This document shows, piece by piece, positions 23,657 through 36,085 of a stretch of DNA of 64,000 bases (within the stretch, counting starts at the first letter, position 1; each line of letters opens with the position of its first letter). The translations under genes were made by a program, and so were the position numbers. Origin of the DNA: Pyrenopolyporus hunteri (Eukaryota; Ascomycota; Sordariomycetes; Xylariales; Hypoxylaceae); the NCBI GenBank assembly GCA_902806595.1, contig CADCXC010000037.1, forward strand, positions 496,001 to 560,000, given 5' to 3'. The notes beneath the pieces are model-generated. The model was not told where the DNA came from. It saw only the letters and a program-made list of their open reading frames with translations, and searched no databases.

Positions 23657-25930
23657 ATGCCTAGGGCACTCCACGGTTTAGACCGTGACGTCTATCAGAT
23701 CATCAGGAAACTTGAAGATGAGCAGGAACAGAACAACTCATCTAGGCCGCTTAAGTTTACCGTCTCCGGAGTTTACGACTCTATTAAACGCTCTAATTCT
23801 AGCCTTGCGCGCCTAAAGAAGCGACCCCTGGAGGACTCCATCGAACGAGTCCTTCGCCTCCGGAAAGAAGAGCGCAAGGAGGAAGATGAGGAAGAAGCTC
23901 TCGAAGAACCCCCTACAGAGTCGCCAAAAGCTAAGGTAAACCATTTACCAGATTCAGCTACAGCGCTCCTTAGCTAACATACGCAGGAACGCGATTATTT
24001 CGCGCTGAACAAGCATATCACAAAATCTTGGAATATACCCAAGAGCGCGATGTCGCCCGAATCAGCCACCCGGAGCGGCAATGCGTCCGGGGTTGATTCA
24101 ACGGTCGTCATAAACACGGTTAGCAGGCAACCCAACGGAGAGGCCAGGCCGAAAAAGCGAAAAGCTGAAAAGCCCAAAGAAGATCGCAGCCCGCCTAGCG
24201 ATGTTTCTCTGTACGATCTTGGCGGCGTGGACGAAGCAATCAAAGTCCTTGCCGAATCAGTCACCTTTCCCATGCGGTACCCCGAGCTCTGCTTCGAGAA
24301 CGGCATGGATGCTACTAGAGGCGTTCTATTGCATGGCCCTCCGGGCTGTGGGAAAACGATGCTCGCGAATGCTTATGCCGCCTCGCTCGGTGTAGCATAT
24401 ATACCAGTCTCTGCTCCATCTCTCGTCGCGGGTATGTCTGGCGAGTCCGAAAGGAAGATCAGAGATTTATACGACGAGGCTAAATCCCTTGCGCCGTGCC
24501 TGATATTCATCGACGAGATCGATGCTATCATGGGGAAGCGAGAGAATGCTCAGAGGGAGATGGAGAAGCGTATAGTGGCGCAGATGCTGACCTGCATGGA
24601 CGACTTAACACCCCAGAAGCTAGGAGGCAAGATCGTCGTTACGCTGGCTGCGACAAACCGGCCGGATAGTATCGACCCCGCTCTCCGAAGAGCAGGCCGG
24701 TTCAACCGAGAAATAAGTCTTGGGATACCAAATGAGGCTTCTCGCGAAGCTATCTTCCGAAAAATGCTTCTTAAGAATCGGGTCTCTCCCGACTTCGACT
24801 ACAAACTATTAGCAAAGAGGACTCCCGGTTTTGTCGGAGCCGACCTGAAGGACGTGGTGTCCGTTGCCAAGAACGAAATGGTCAGAGCCACGATGTCCGA
24901 ACTGACACAAATGGGACCCGTGGATATGGATCTTGACTCCGACCATCAAATATCGCCCGGGCTCCGGCTACATCTCGCGATATTGCAAGCACCGGACGAC
25001 GCCGTGTCAACGGACAAATTCGTGTTGACGATGGACCACATGCTAAGCGCGATCGGGAGAGTCCAGCCATCCGCCAAGCGAGAGGGCTTCACGACAATAC
25101 CGGACACGACCTGGGCGCACATCGGCGCCCTCCACGACGTGCGGAACCAGCTCATGCTGTCCATAGTCAAGCCGATCCAGAACCCCGAACGGTTCGCAAG
25201 CAAGGGTCTTGAAGCGCCCTCCGGCGTACTCCTCTGGGGACCCCCCGGATGCGGCAAGACGCTGCTCGCCAAGGCCGTCGCCAACGAGTCCAAGGCGAAC
25301 TTCATATCCGTCAAGGGCCCCGAGCTGCTCAACAAGTACGTGGGCGAGTCGGAGCGGTCGGTGCGGCAGGTGTTCAGCCGGGCGCGCGCGTCGGCGCCCT
25401 GCATCCTGTTCTTCGACGAGCTGGACGCCCTGGTGCCGCGGCGCGACGGCAACGGGCCCGACGCCGGCGCGCGCGTCGTCAACCAGCTGCTCACGGAGCT
25501 CGACGGCATCGGCAGCCGCCAGGGCGTGTACGTCGTCGGCGCCACCAACCGGCCGGACATGATCGACCCGGCCATCCTGCGGCCCGGCCGCCTCGGCACC
25601 AACATCTTCGTCGACCTGCCCGACGCCGACGGCCGCGCCGACATCCTGCGCACCCGCATGCGCCGCCTGCTCCCCTCCTACGCCGCCGAGCACCCCGCCG
25701 TCCTCGACGCCGTCGCCCGCGACCGCCGCTGCGCCGGCTTCAGCGGCGCCGACCTCGACAACCTGCACGTCGCCGCCGGCCAGGCCGCCGTCGAGCGCGC
25801 CGACGCTACCGGCGGCCCCGACGTGATCATGCCCGAGGACTGGGAGACCGCGCTCAACAAGATCGTGCCGAGCGTGTCGCCCGCCCACGCTGATAAGTTT
25901 AGGCGGTTGAAGGACCTTGGGTGGGAGTAG
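23657..25930 (+). CDS. RIX7: Ribosome biogenesis AAA-ATPase RIX7 (NVL)
   Basis: The product is 740 aa from exons 23657-23935 and 23987-25930; the 51 bp intron (GTAAAC, GCTAAC, CGCAG) is phase 0. Two AAA modules are visible. D1 has GPPGCGKT at about residues 210-217 and Walker B CLIFIDEID. D2 has GPPGCGKT at about 511-518 and Walker B CILFFDELD. Arginine-finger regions NRPD..DPALRRAGRF and NRPDMIDPAILRPGR follow each. A basic stretch RPKKRKAEKPK (about 147-157) is a likely nuclear signal. This Cdc48-like hexamer removes Nsa1 from pre-60S particles in the nucleolus. The N-terminal exon gives the small helical domain (RDVYQIIRKLEDE). Third-position GC jumps sharply from about 25.1 kb onward, in the D2 half; the protein stays intact across the boundary. 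Confidence 0.93.
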
Positions 25931-26852
25931 TAGGTCCCTAGGGTTGGTGTTTTATGGCCTATATGGTTCCGTGGGTTAGAGTAGATAGAACAGGATGGAA
26001 TGGAATGGAATGGCATGAAGACAGAGACGTTAGTTAGGCACGCCTATGAGCGAGTTGAGCGTATGACCCGAGGGTTAGGCTTAGGACTACGATCAATAAT
26101 ACTTTTCGTATCAGAGATTTTTCTGCTACGTGCGTCTACGATGTGTTGCTGTATCGGGTAGAGAAACAAAGTCGTTAAAATGATGACATAAAGTCAGTAG
26201 AATACAAGTATTAATTATCCCCCATAGAGGTGAATCTTCCAATGCTGGTGCCTTCAACAATTATGTTCATGCAAAACAAGAAAAGCCACATTGTCTTCTC
26301 GACGGATCGTGCTCTCAAGCCCATCATTATCAAGGGTGGGTCCAACATCAACAACGTGCAATCACTCTTACACAGCAAAATCATTATCACTCAAAAGACC
26401 TTCGTATGAACACTGTTGGTTGGAATTGTCCAGGGGGTACTGCCAAAACAGCGTTCCCGTAATCGAAAGTATATAGCAAGTTATAGGTAGCCGGGGATAG
26501 GTACTCCTAGCCGGAGGTCGAGAAATGCAATCCTGTAAACTCCTTCCGTAGCCTAATGGAAGGCTGCCAATCTATTGCCGATGGTATGCCTTGTTGCCGT
26601 GATGCCGTGATGCTATGATGCGAATGCCAATCAACGCCTTGCCATGCAACAAATACCGGAAAGAAACCGCAATAATGCTAAATAGGGGGTATCCCAAGTG
26701 TTGCCGCCGTACTAAAATCGTGCCGATGCCGTCTCTGCCTTATCGTTGATGTCATTTCATAATTGATCCGCAAGTTAACCTTATAAATATAAAAGGGATT
26801 TGACCGCATATTTTGCGGTCCGCTGATCTCCAGGTTAGTTTTTCGTCGAAGA
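25931..26852. other. Convergent spacer RIX7 / DUF2293
   Basis: 3' flanks only. Near 25990-26010 there is a short GGAATGGAAT run. No gene or RNA recognised. Confidence 0.5.
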
Positions 26853-29797
26853 TCAACGGTCTACCCAGACTACGCGTTGTTCAGGAACATAGTGCCGAAG
26901 TGGCGGCCCGTGATGTTCGATATGGTGGCCGTGGATGGGATGGCCAATAAGTTGAGGTGGATAGTTGTGTTGATATTCCACCTGCTGGGGAGCGGGCTGG
27001 ACGGCTTCATATAATCTATAGAAACGACTTTCCTGTTGATCCTGGTGTGGGTGAGAGATTGGTGCGAAGTTCAAACGCTCTTGGGGGTGGTGCCCAACGT
27101 CTACGTAGTGACTATATAACCGGGTTAGCTCGCGCCAAAGATGGAGCACTTCTAAAAAGGCCATGACAAGAGAACGATGTTCTGTAGGTTGAGCCAACTC
27201 ACATTTCAGGGCGAGCGGGGCCAAGAGGATCGGCTCGAACCCCTCCAAACACATCATTTGACCATTCCCTCGGCTCGTGAGCCAGGTGTTGAACAGGCTC
27301 TCTGTAATAATTAGATTCAGGGTGCGGAGGAGGAACGGCTACACGGTGGTGTAACGTGTGTGCTGGCGTTCTATAGACGCCGGGCTCCTGATAGTAAGTC
27401 GACCCTAAGCTGGTATGGTTGGCAAGGTCCTGGTAGTCAAATGCGCTTCTTGGCCGGCTCGGCGGCGTGTTTAATACCATTCGAGCGTCATCTCGAATGC
27501 GGGTTTCTCGTCGAACGGGGACATCACGGGAAATAGCCCCGGTTCTAGATGAGATGTCCGGGTAACCTCCATCGGGAAGTCGTTGGACCTCGACTACTTG
27601 ACGAGGTCGGCGAATAGCGTCATCATCATCAATGATAATGGGGTGCGCTCTGTTCCTAGGAGGAACGTTGCCATTATATTGTGTTACGCCTTCATTAGGA
27701 ATTGGTCGAGAATGAGTCTGAGCAAAAGCTTCGTCTCTAACTCTGAAAGACGGTAGTGGTCTTTCTGGAAGATATTCAGGTGGCGCGCGTTGCAGATCCT
27801 CACCTCGAACCTGTTGGTTGGCCTGGACAAACGAACCGGGATATGTATCAAAATTTTCAGAAATATACTCTGAATCATGATGGCGCCTTGTTACCAGCAC
27901 ATTACCATTACTCATCATCCTAGGAGACCCAGGACGCGAAGCAGACCCCACAGGATTATAAGGGCTTCGTGGAATAACACGAGGCCCTTCCGCGAAGCGT
28001 TGAGGCTCACGATACAGGGGGCGAGAAGCCCCCGGCGCTTCCCTAGGGGCGATGGGAGATGCGGGCTCGATGGATTGTAACAGCATATCCTGCAATCCAT
28101 GTCTTACGGGCGAGAGAGGAGCCGACGGATTATCATAACGTGCTGCCGCGTGCCCAACTTTGGGCACGTAGCTCTCCTGACCATGCAATGGTCGAGGTGA
28201 AGCGTACATATTGGCTTCGGGAAGGCCGCGAGGAACTAAATATGTTTCTCTCGGGGGGCCCCTACTGAAACGCTGCGAATCTGACCGCAGCTCAAGGCGC
28301 GACATCTGCTCAACATTGGGAGTACCGCGCGCCGCCACTGTTGGCTCGCGACTCGAAGAACCAATAGGGTGAACGGAGCCCGGACTTCTAGTCAGGTCTA
28401 TTGGACCAGGACGGAAAGGTGCCACATTCGAATCATTAGCATAGACATTGTTGGCGGATGAACCCGCGAGGGCTTCGGCAGCAGCGGCATATCTCCTAAA
28501 ACGCTGAGTCTTTCGAGCGCTCTTCTTCTCGGCCTTTGCGATCGCCTTCTGCCTGGATGGGCCGAGGACATCCGGGTTTGATAGATCACGGCTCTGAGTC
28601 TGGGGCAGCGGCTGATGATCAACGAGCCTAATACCCTGCGGCTCCGCCGTTGGTCTGGAGAGTGTTTCGGCAGGTATCGCGGTAACACGCCGAGCCGGCG
28701 TAGCCTCCGCGTAGAGAGTCTCATCATCAGACTCTTCTTCGGTATCAGAAATCTCGATGACTTCACGAAGGATCTCATCGAGCTGGTCGCGGCCCGTCTC
28801 CTCATCCCCTCGCCACTTGACGATGATATCTAGACAAGGCTTTTCTACAGCCTTTCGAGCGGTAACCCAGTTAGCCTCTCTCAGCAGCTCATCATATCGC
28901 GTATGCCTGTGTCTGATATGAGCGATCGCTGCAAGCTGAACACGGCGTGCTAATGTTAGCTCTTTAACCATGCCGACTTTGTACTCGCCATGAAATTTGC
29001 CATCCTGTATAGAAATGTAGCATTAATATCAGTATACCTGCACATAAGAAAAAGAAAATATGGGATGGGAAACAGAGGACAGACTTTTTGGAAGGCATGC
29101 TGGATGATCTCGCGTCGATCAGTATGGGGTATTCTGGGGAATAGATCTCTTAAGACAGCATCAGCTTGAGCGTCGATCTCCCACTGACTTTGGGGGATCG
29201 GTTCTGGTTCGCCATGCCGATGAGCTCGGGGGATATTGACAACTTGGCCAGCTGCGGCGAGTTTCGAGCGAGCTTGGTCAACAATCATCTGCCTAAAATG
29301 GTAACCGACGCGGTTTACATGGTGGTCAAGGTTTCCTGGATCCTTGGAGTCCTAGAGGGACGGTGTTAGTAAATTGCGATATGTAGGGGAAGAAAAAGAA
29401 CCGAAACGTACAGAAACAATGAATATCATCGCGTCTTGCTCCCTAGATAGTTCTTTGCATGCGTGCGACAGATCCGGATGTCCCACGGGGACGAACTCGA
29501 AGCCCGGTGGTGGGTGTCTGTCAGTGGTGATCTGCGGCTTGTCAGTACATGAGGCCTGCAGAAATCGTCCTGTTAACGTCATCCGATTACCTTGAACTCG
29601 AGCTTCTTCTTCTTATCGACATTCTCGACTAATTCAAACGTTGTTTTGTGTTTCATCTTCGGAGGGTCCTTTAACGCGTTTAGGGTGCGCCACCCATCAT
29701 CTGGATGCTGTTGTTGCGCCCTCTCCATCTTTGCACGGCGATTCAAGGCCCGCACGCCACGGGTCGGCGCCGGGGCTTTTTTCCTTTCTCTGGTCAT
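26853..29797 (-). CDS. DUF2293 domain protein with long disordered tail
   Basis: The product is 884 aa from five exons: 29797-29591, 29531-29412, 29351-29085, 29004-27203 and 27111-26853. Introns are 59, 60, 80 and 91 bp with usual signals; the third donor is GTCTGT. The N-terminus is basic (RERKKAPAPTRGVRALNRRAK). Residues about 110-280 match what I know of DUF2293: HHVNRVGYHFRQMIVDQA, LFPRIPHTDRREIIQHAF and, after an intron, LTLARRVQLAAIAHIRH, DELLREANW and RKAVEKPCL. The remaining 600 residues are disordered, rich in Pro, Arg and Ser, with an acidic stretch (ISDTEEESDDE). The final exon is His/Gln/Pro-rich. DUF2293 proteins are fungal and of unknown function. Basic and charged content suggests a nuclear or nucleic-acid role, which is inference only. 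Confidence 0.82.
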
Positions 29798-30703
29798 TAT
29801 GACAGAATCCTAGCCTTACCGTAGGAAAAACGAAGCGGGTTATCCGTGCGATACGTGTACACGGAAGTGAAGAGTAAAGAAAAAAAAAGAAAAGAAAAAG
29901 AGACTGAATGGCTACAGTGGCACGACTATCGCGTCATATCCAAACGCATCAGCGTCTTGGTCTAAGATCCCAGGATTCTTAGGGCGTTGTCAGATAAACC
30001 GGGCGAAGAGACAAACCAAACTTTTTGGTGCTGTTGCAGGAGAATAGACGGAAACGATCCTAGGTAGGTAAGCAGTGAATATCACAATGGTATACCCAGA
30101 CGATGATCAATCAAATCAAATGCCTGTTATGCTGGGCGACAGGAAATGAGAGAACACCGGAGTCGGGCGTAGGAAGAAACGCGCCCAAAATATGCTCTTC
30201 TGGCTTTGGAAGTTGTTGATGGGAGAGTCCAGATGCTTGGAACGGTTTCGGGCGCTGAGAAGTCGAAGAAGAGAAGAAGGGTCCTGCGGTGGGTACACAG
30301 GTAGAAATGTACCCATAAGTACCTATGTACCTCCCACCATTTGTACCCAACCATTAATGGCGTTTGACGCAGTGATAATGTCAGGGTCAGTCGGGTTCGC
30401 CATGGCAATGTGGGGCAACGTTAGCGAAAGCAAACCCGAGGTTAGACCGGCGGAACGGTAACGCTTACCTCTGGGCTGCTCTGGTGAGCCACTTTGTAGC
30501 ATTGGTAGTACCTAGCTTTTGTGGCTTTGTGGCTTGCTTAGGTCAATTGGCCCGCTAAAACCGCGGGCTCGATTTCTTGCAAACGTCTTTTGAAGCCGAG
30601 CTTTGATAGAGAGAAGAGAGAGAGAGACGAAACCCACCACCCATTCCTCCCTTTCGAATCTCCCGAAAGAAGAATCCTCCCCCACACCTCATCCCATACC
30701 GCC
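29798..30703. other. Divergent promoter region DUF2293 / ATP5
   Basis: 906 bp between two divergent starts. Short frames between 30111 and 30461 exist on both strands in the same place and look random. Purine-rich leader before ATP5. Confidence 0.5.
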
Positions 30704-31584
30704 ATGCTGTCCCGACAGGCAATCCGCTCAATTCGAGCCGCGGCTCCCCAGCGGACCCTCGCCCGGACTCCCGTGCGCTGTTACGCCGCTGCTCCAGCCG
30801 CCGCCGCCCAAGAAGTCAAGCCCCCCGTCGCCGTCTACGGTCTCGATGGTACCTATGCCACTGCCCTGGTACGCCAATCCCCCTACGAATCCTAGGCTTT
30901 GTTTCTTGAGAATAAGGAGGAGCTTCATTGGAGTGGTCGGGGCTACGGAGGAAGGTTTCGAGCAAGTCATATTGACTATTTGAGCTATTTAGTACACGGC
31001 GGCCGTGAAGACCCAGTCCCTCGACCCGACGGCCAAGGCTCTGAATGCCCTCAACGACCTCTGCAGCAAAGACCCCAAGCTCGCCTCCATCCTGAACACG
31101 CCCACGCTCTCCGACAAGGACAAGAGCGCCATCGTCGTCGAGCTGCAGAAGAACGTGGGCGCCGCGAGCGCGAACGAGACCGTCAAGAATTTCCTCGCAA
31201 CCCTGGCCGAGAACAACCGTCTGGGCATACTGCAGGGCGTGTGCGAGAAGTTCGGCCGGATCATGAGCGCCTCCCGCGGCGAGATCGAGATGATTGTTAC
31301 CAGCGCGCAGGTACGTTATTCTTATTCTTTCCCGGTCTAGGGCCGACTGCCTGGGAATATGCTAACAAGACTCACAGCCCCTCGACAACAAGACCCTCTC
31401 GCGCCTCGAAACAGCCGTATCGAAGTCTCCGTACGTGGGCCAGGGCAAGAAGCTCAAGGTGACGAACCAAGTGAACCCGGACATCATCGGCGGACTGGTC
31501 GTGGAGATTGGCGACAGGACAATCGACCTCTCGGTGTCGTCAAAGATTGCCAAGATGAACAAGCTCCTCACCGACACCTTGTAA
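30704..31584 (+). CDS. ATP5: ATP synthase subunit 5 (OSCP)
   Basis: The product is 229 aa from exons 30704-30868, 30993-31310 and 31378-31584; introns of 124 and 67 bp are phase 0. The first 30 residues (MLSRQAIRSIRAAAPQRTLA...) are a clear mitochondrial presequence. Conserved OSCP stretches are VYGLDGTYATAL joined to YTAAVK, ENNRLGILQGVCEKF, REGEIEM-like RGEIEMIVTSAQPLD and VNPDIIGGLVVEIGDRTIDLSV. OSCP ties the F1 head to the peripheral stalk of the mitochondrial F1Fo ATP synthase. The start was chosen at 30704 because it opens the presequence; an upstream in-frame ATG at 30590 would put a charged leader before it and is unlikely. Confidence 0.95.
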
Positions 31585-32552
31585 AAACAAAGAAAAGTAT
31601 TTTTCCTATTATGTTCTTTTTGCGAGCATGGAAAGCTAGGTACTACGGGGAGAGAGAGGCGGTTCGCGACTGGAAAGGTTGGTTTCTCTCTCTTTAAAGA
31701 GGGAGAGAGAGATCATACCATTGTGTATAGGCTCGTAGAATAGAGGAAGCATCCATTCGTCCCCCCTAATCCTCCCCAGCTGTCCGTTCATAGAAGTTAA
31801 TCGACGGGCGCCTTCGGTGGCTTACTACGTCAGCGCATTTCTATGTCGCAATGAATTGGTGCTCTGGACGCTCTGGATCTTTCAGACACGGCTAGTTAGC
31901 ATCATCTACCAACTACTAGCAAGGCCAGGCTTGTAGCAGCTGTCCGAGTAACTCTACTAATAAGGTGACCGATTTCACTTGCCTGCACAATGAAAGAGCT
32001 GCCCAATGCGTATTCCAATCAGCGCCAGCGTGCACAGTTTGAAAGTAAAGATATTTACGATAGTAACCACCTAGCCCATTTCGTTCAGAGAATAACTTAC
32101 AATCACAAACACCACCCGCCCAGGTCCAAGCCCAAATCTACTCCATTTACCCATATCACAACCTACAATTGGGACCGCTATGCACTCAAGCCGCTGATAG
32201 TCACGGTACCTCGTTCCATTTTTCTGGATCAAAACCCAATGACTTTTACACCAGGAAACCTTCATATACCATACTACCTAATATTTCCTCTATAACATAA
32301 GTACTGTATGCATCCTATGTATATCTGTATGTCTGTGTGTCTGTATATCTGTATACCATATATCATATATATCGTGTATATCATACCTATACGTCTTAGG
32401 CATATATGCTTCATCCAGTAGGCCTGCCTATCACGTAATATGTCCCATCCCTCCTAGAAGGTCCATAAGCACTTACTTACCGAGGTATGTATGTATATGC
32501 GTATCCCGACACAGTCCAAATTATCCTTCCTCCAGCTCCCTCCCGTCTCCCT
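31585..32552. other. Convergent spacer ATP5 / GH63-like gene
   Basis: 968 bp of 3' flank. Contains TATATC/TATATA-rich DNA at 32310-32400. The frame at 31990-32295 resembles no known protein. Confidence 0.5.
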
Positions 32553-35500
32553 CTACACATGCGCCTCATACTCATCGCCATCCGCCAACCCGAACTCATT
32601 GTCGGCCTTGACACGCATCAGTTGTTCCGAAATATACTGGTGCAGATGGGCATCAGCCTCCTTACGGAGAGCCTCGCGCTCAGGGTCGTCGGGTACGACG
32701 CTGCGGACGTCGTACTCCTCCCCGTTGATAGAGGCGTCGAAGTCGCTGCGCGCGCTGATGGACCTAGCCGTGGATGAACGCCGCATGTGCGTCTTGTGTG
32801 GCCGGGATGGGTTGGTGATGCTGACATTTCGGTGGAGGATATCGTCGAAATAGTGCGCCATGCCTACCGTTGGCGTGCGCGGCGTCTGCGGGAGACGGCA
32901 GTTGATTCTGTTCTCGTTGTCAGCTGTGAATCATAACGTACCTATCTCAGGCACCAGCTAAGGGAATAGCTTACCCAGTGTCGTGGATCATTCGGGCGAT
33001 GAGTCCGGTCCATCCGCATTGGTGCGTCGCCCCCAAGCCACGGCCCGTGTCGCCATCAAAGAACTCGTGGAACCACATATAGTCTTTCCAGTGTGGGTCG
33101 AAGTCAAGTAGGTCGTTCCCGTCATTGATACTACGACGCCCGTCATCGCCACGGGCGAACAAATGTTGTAACCGGTGTTGGATCTCTTCGGAGACATGTC
33201 CTAGATGCATGTATTCTCCAGATCCGGTAGGACACTCAACTTGAAAGTTTGGTCCGTAGAAGAGGAAGAATCGCTGCAGGGATTCCACAAGAAGGAAATT
33301 GACACATAGCCAAATTGGACCTCTCCAGTTACTGTTGCCACCGAATAGCCCACTATCCGAATCTCCTGGCACATATCCAACCTTGAATTCTTGACCATTT
33401 ACCTCCATCGAGTATGGATGTTCTTTGTGATACCTCGAGAGCGACCGAATACCATGCTCGCTGAAGAATTCATCCTCGTCGAGCATACGCTTCAGTATCT
33501 TCTCCAGTCTGTCTTTGCTCACCATCGAAAGGAGGATACGGTTTCCCTTACCCCTCTTCCGGATGCTCGCCATATTTCTTTCGGCCAAATCGCATCGGTT
33601 CTCTATAAACCAGTTCACACGTTTCTTGAACGACGGTAGTTTGTTAATCAGCTCTGGCTCGAGGGTTAGCGTTGCGTAAAGCGGAATTAATCCCACAAGC
33701 GACCGAACGGGGAGTTGCTGGATCCACGGCCCTCCCCAGGAAATAGCATCGTAGTAGAAGCCGTCTTCATCGTTCCACAATGACTTCTCGTCCTTTTCAC
33801 CAGACTTGAAAGTCATAGCATCGCTGATGAAGACAAAATGCTCGAAAAACTTTGACGCGATATCTTCGTAAATTCGGCGGTGCTTGGCCAACTCAAGTGC
33901 GATGTTCAGCATGCACAACGAGTAGAACGCCATCCACCCAGTACTGTCAGCTTGCTCGAGAACGCCCCCTGTCGGAAGCGGTTCAGAGCGGTTAAAGAGG
34001 CCGATATTGTCTAGCCCGAGGAAGCCTCCCTCGAAGACATTCTTGCCGTCCTTATCCTTGCGGTTGACCCACCAAGTGAAGTTCAGGAGCAACTTCTGGA
34101 ACACCCTCTCCAAGAAGTCGAGATCTTGTCTCCCATACATCTTCCGCTCGATTTTGAACACGCGGAAAGTAGCCCAGGCGTGGACCGGAGGGTTGACGTC
34201 GCCAAAGTTCCATTCGTATCTGTCGTTTAAATTAGCTTATTTCTAGGTTTACGTCGCCGCAGTCAGTACGTACGCGGGAAGCTGGCCATTTGGATGGCAG
34301 TACCATTCTCTAGTGAACAAGTCGATCTGCTTCTTTGCGAAGTCCGGATCGATCATGGCAAGCGGGATGCAATGGAACGCGGAGTCCCAAGCCGCGAAGA
34401 AGGGGTACTCCCACGAATCCGGCATGGATAGAACGTCGTCGATGTACAAATGCTTCCATTGCGAGTTTCTAATGGCCTTCCTCTCGGGGGGAGGTGGCGG
34501 TTGGGCAGGGTCGCCGTTGGCCCACTGGTCCCAGATAAACTGGTAGTATTGTTTGCACCACATCATGCCCGAAAAGGCCTGGCGTTGTATATTGCGAAGA
34601 TCCTCGGACATAGGCAAGGGGCTAATTCTGTAGTAGAACTCGTCCGCTTCCTCCCGTCTCTTTTCGATGATATCATCGAAGATCTCTTCGTCTAGGTAGG
34701 ACTCGTTCTTCCTCGAAAACCGGAAACGGACAACTATTAGGGACGGTTAGCACGCTCGATTTTGTATATGGGTTTCCTTTGGTGACATACCAGCACATTC
34801 GCCAGGTCCGACACCTCCCGATTCATTAAACTGGAACCAGGCTGCACATTTCGTACCCGTCCTGGCTGGGTTCACAGCTTCCTTCTTCCCATCGACGATG
34901 TACTGGTGAAACGCATCCTTGACGTACGGTGTCGTATTCTCACTGCCATATAAAAGCTCATTATTGGTATCGTTGTCGGTAAAGATGAGTTCTGGTTGCA
35001 CGTCCTCTCCGCTTACTCCTACACCTGGCGAGGGCGATAGAAGCACGTATCTATCGCCTAGCTTAGGATGGTTTGACTTGGCTAAATTCTCCGAGTATTC
35101 GAAGATGGATGGTTTTTTGCCCTTATCTTCCCGTCCCCATGCCCATGTATTTCGAAACCAGACGTGGGGGATAATATGGAGAGGGGCTGGATCGGGTCCT
35201 CGATTCCACGCAGTGACCCGGAAGAGTAGCTCGTCAGGGTCGTCCGCTTCCTTAGCAGTCTCTATCACAATATCCCAGTATCTATCCTCATTGAATATGC
35301 CAGTGTCGATGATTTGATATTCCTTGTCAGCTTTGGTCCTCTTCGCGTTCGTTTCTAGGAGGTCTTCGTAAGGGAAAGCCTTCTGTGGGTATTTGTAGAG
35401 ATATTTCATATAGGAATGCTACGTCTTTGTCAGAATATTCTGGATACGGATAGGATCGGTCGTATTGCTTTCTTACTGTCTATAATTCAAGTTGTTAGCA

Positions 35501-36085
35501 ATACTCTGGATGCCGGGGATATCCGGGACTTACGGGAGTGTTATCAACGTGGAAGTGAGCTTCCTTGATGCTTTCGCCATGATTTCCTTGGGGATTCGCT
35601 AGACCGAAGAGTCGTTCCTTGAGGAAGGGACTGTTAGCCGTTAGTAAGAAGCGCCTCCGTGGTACAGAGAGCTTGGCACGGACTCTTGCTCGTTCCAGAA
35701 AGCAAACGCAATGTTCTGCAGGCCATGGGTATCCGAGACTCCGGCGATTCCATCTTCGCCCCAGCGGAACGCTCGTGACCGCGCGTGGTCGTGGGTGAAG
35801 TCTACATGATGCGAGTTAGTGCATATAAGATATAGGTAGTATAGGGCGGAGACTGACGACTCCAAGCGTCGCCGTCGGCGCTATAATCCTCCCGCACTAT
35901 ATGTCAAATATTAGTTCCTAAGTAAGTCGTTGGAAAGAGGCAACTTTTTGGATATACGTGCCCGTAGCCCATTGCCGTTCAGCAACGTAAGGACCCCATT
36001 TCTTCCAGTATCTGGTGCGATTCCCGTCTTCCCTGAGACGCTTCTCTTCCTCGGTAAGGTACTCGTAGTTGTCGACCACAACCAT
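32553..36085 (-). CDS. GH63-like glycosidase family protein (yeast YMR196W type)
   Basis: The product is 1022 aa. Nine exons: 36085-35962, 35896-35858, 35801-35684, 35630-35534, 35479-35477 (3 nt), 35418-34791, 34733-34274, 34219-32975 and 32907-32553. The exon sum is divisible by three and every junction restores conserved sequence: DAWSHFTHD, RSRAFRWGEDG, FLKERLFGLANPQGNHGE, HSYMKYLYKYPQKAFPYEDL, AFSGMMWCKQYYQF, LPA/YEWNFGDVNPPVHAW and SNWRGPIWLCVNFLL. These belong to the YMR196W-like branch of the GH63 (alpha,alpha)6-barrel superfamily. Proteins of this branch have no firmly known substrate that I can cite. There is no signal peptide, so it is probably cytosolic, unlike ER glucosidase I. 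Oddities: a GC-AG first intron, a 53 bp intron with a GTCCGT donor, and the apparent 3-nt exon, which adds one Thr (NTP-T-HSYM). The C-terminal exon has a basic Ser-rich stretch that may be phosphorylated. Confidence 0.88.

Noticed and set aside
25043..25888. 281-codon open frame antisense to RIX7 and long Arg/Ala frames on the plus strand
   Set aside because: They mirror the GC-rich D2 half of RIX7; the AAA motifs are on the plus strand in one frame, and the others are shadows of GC-ending codons.
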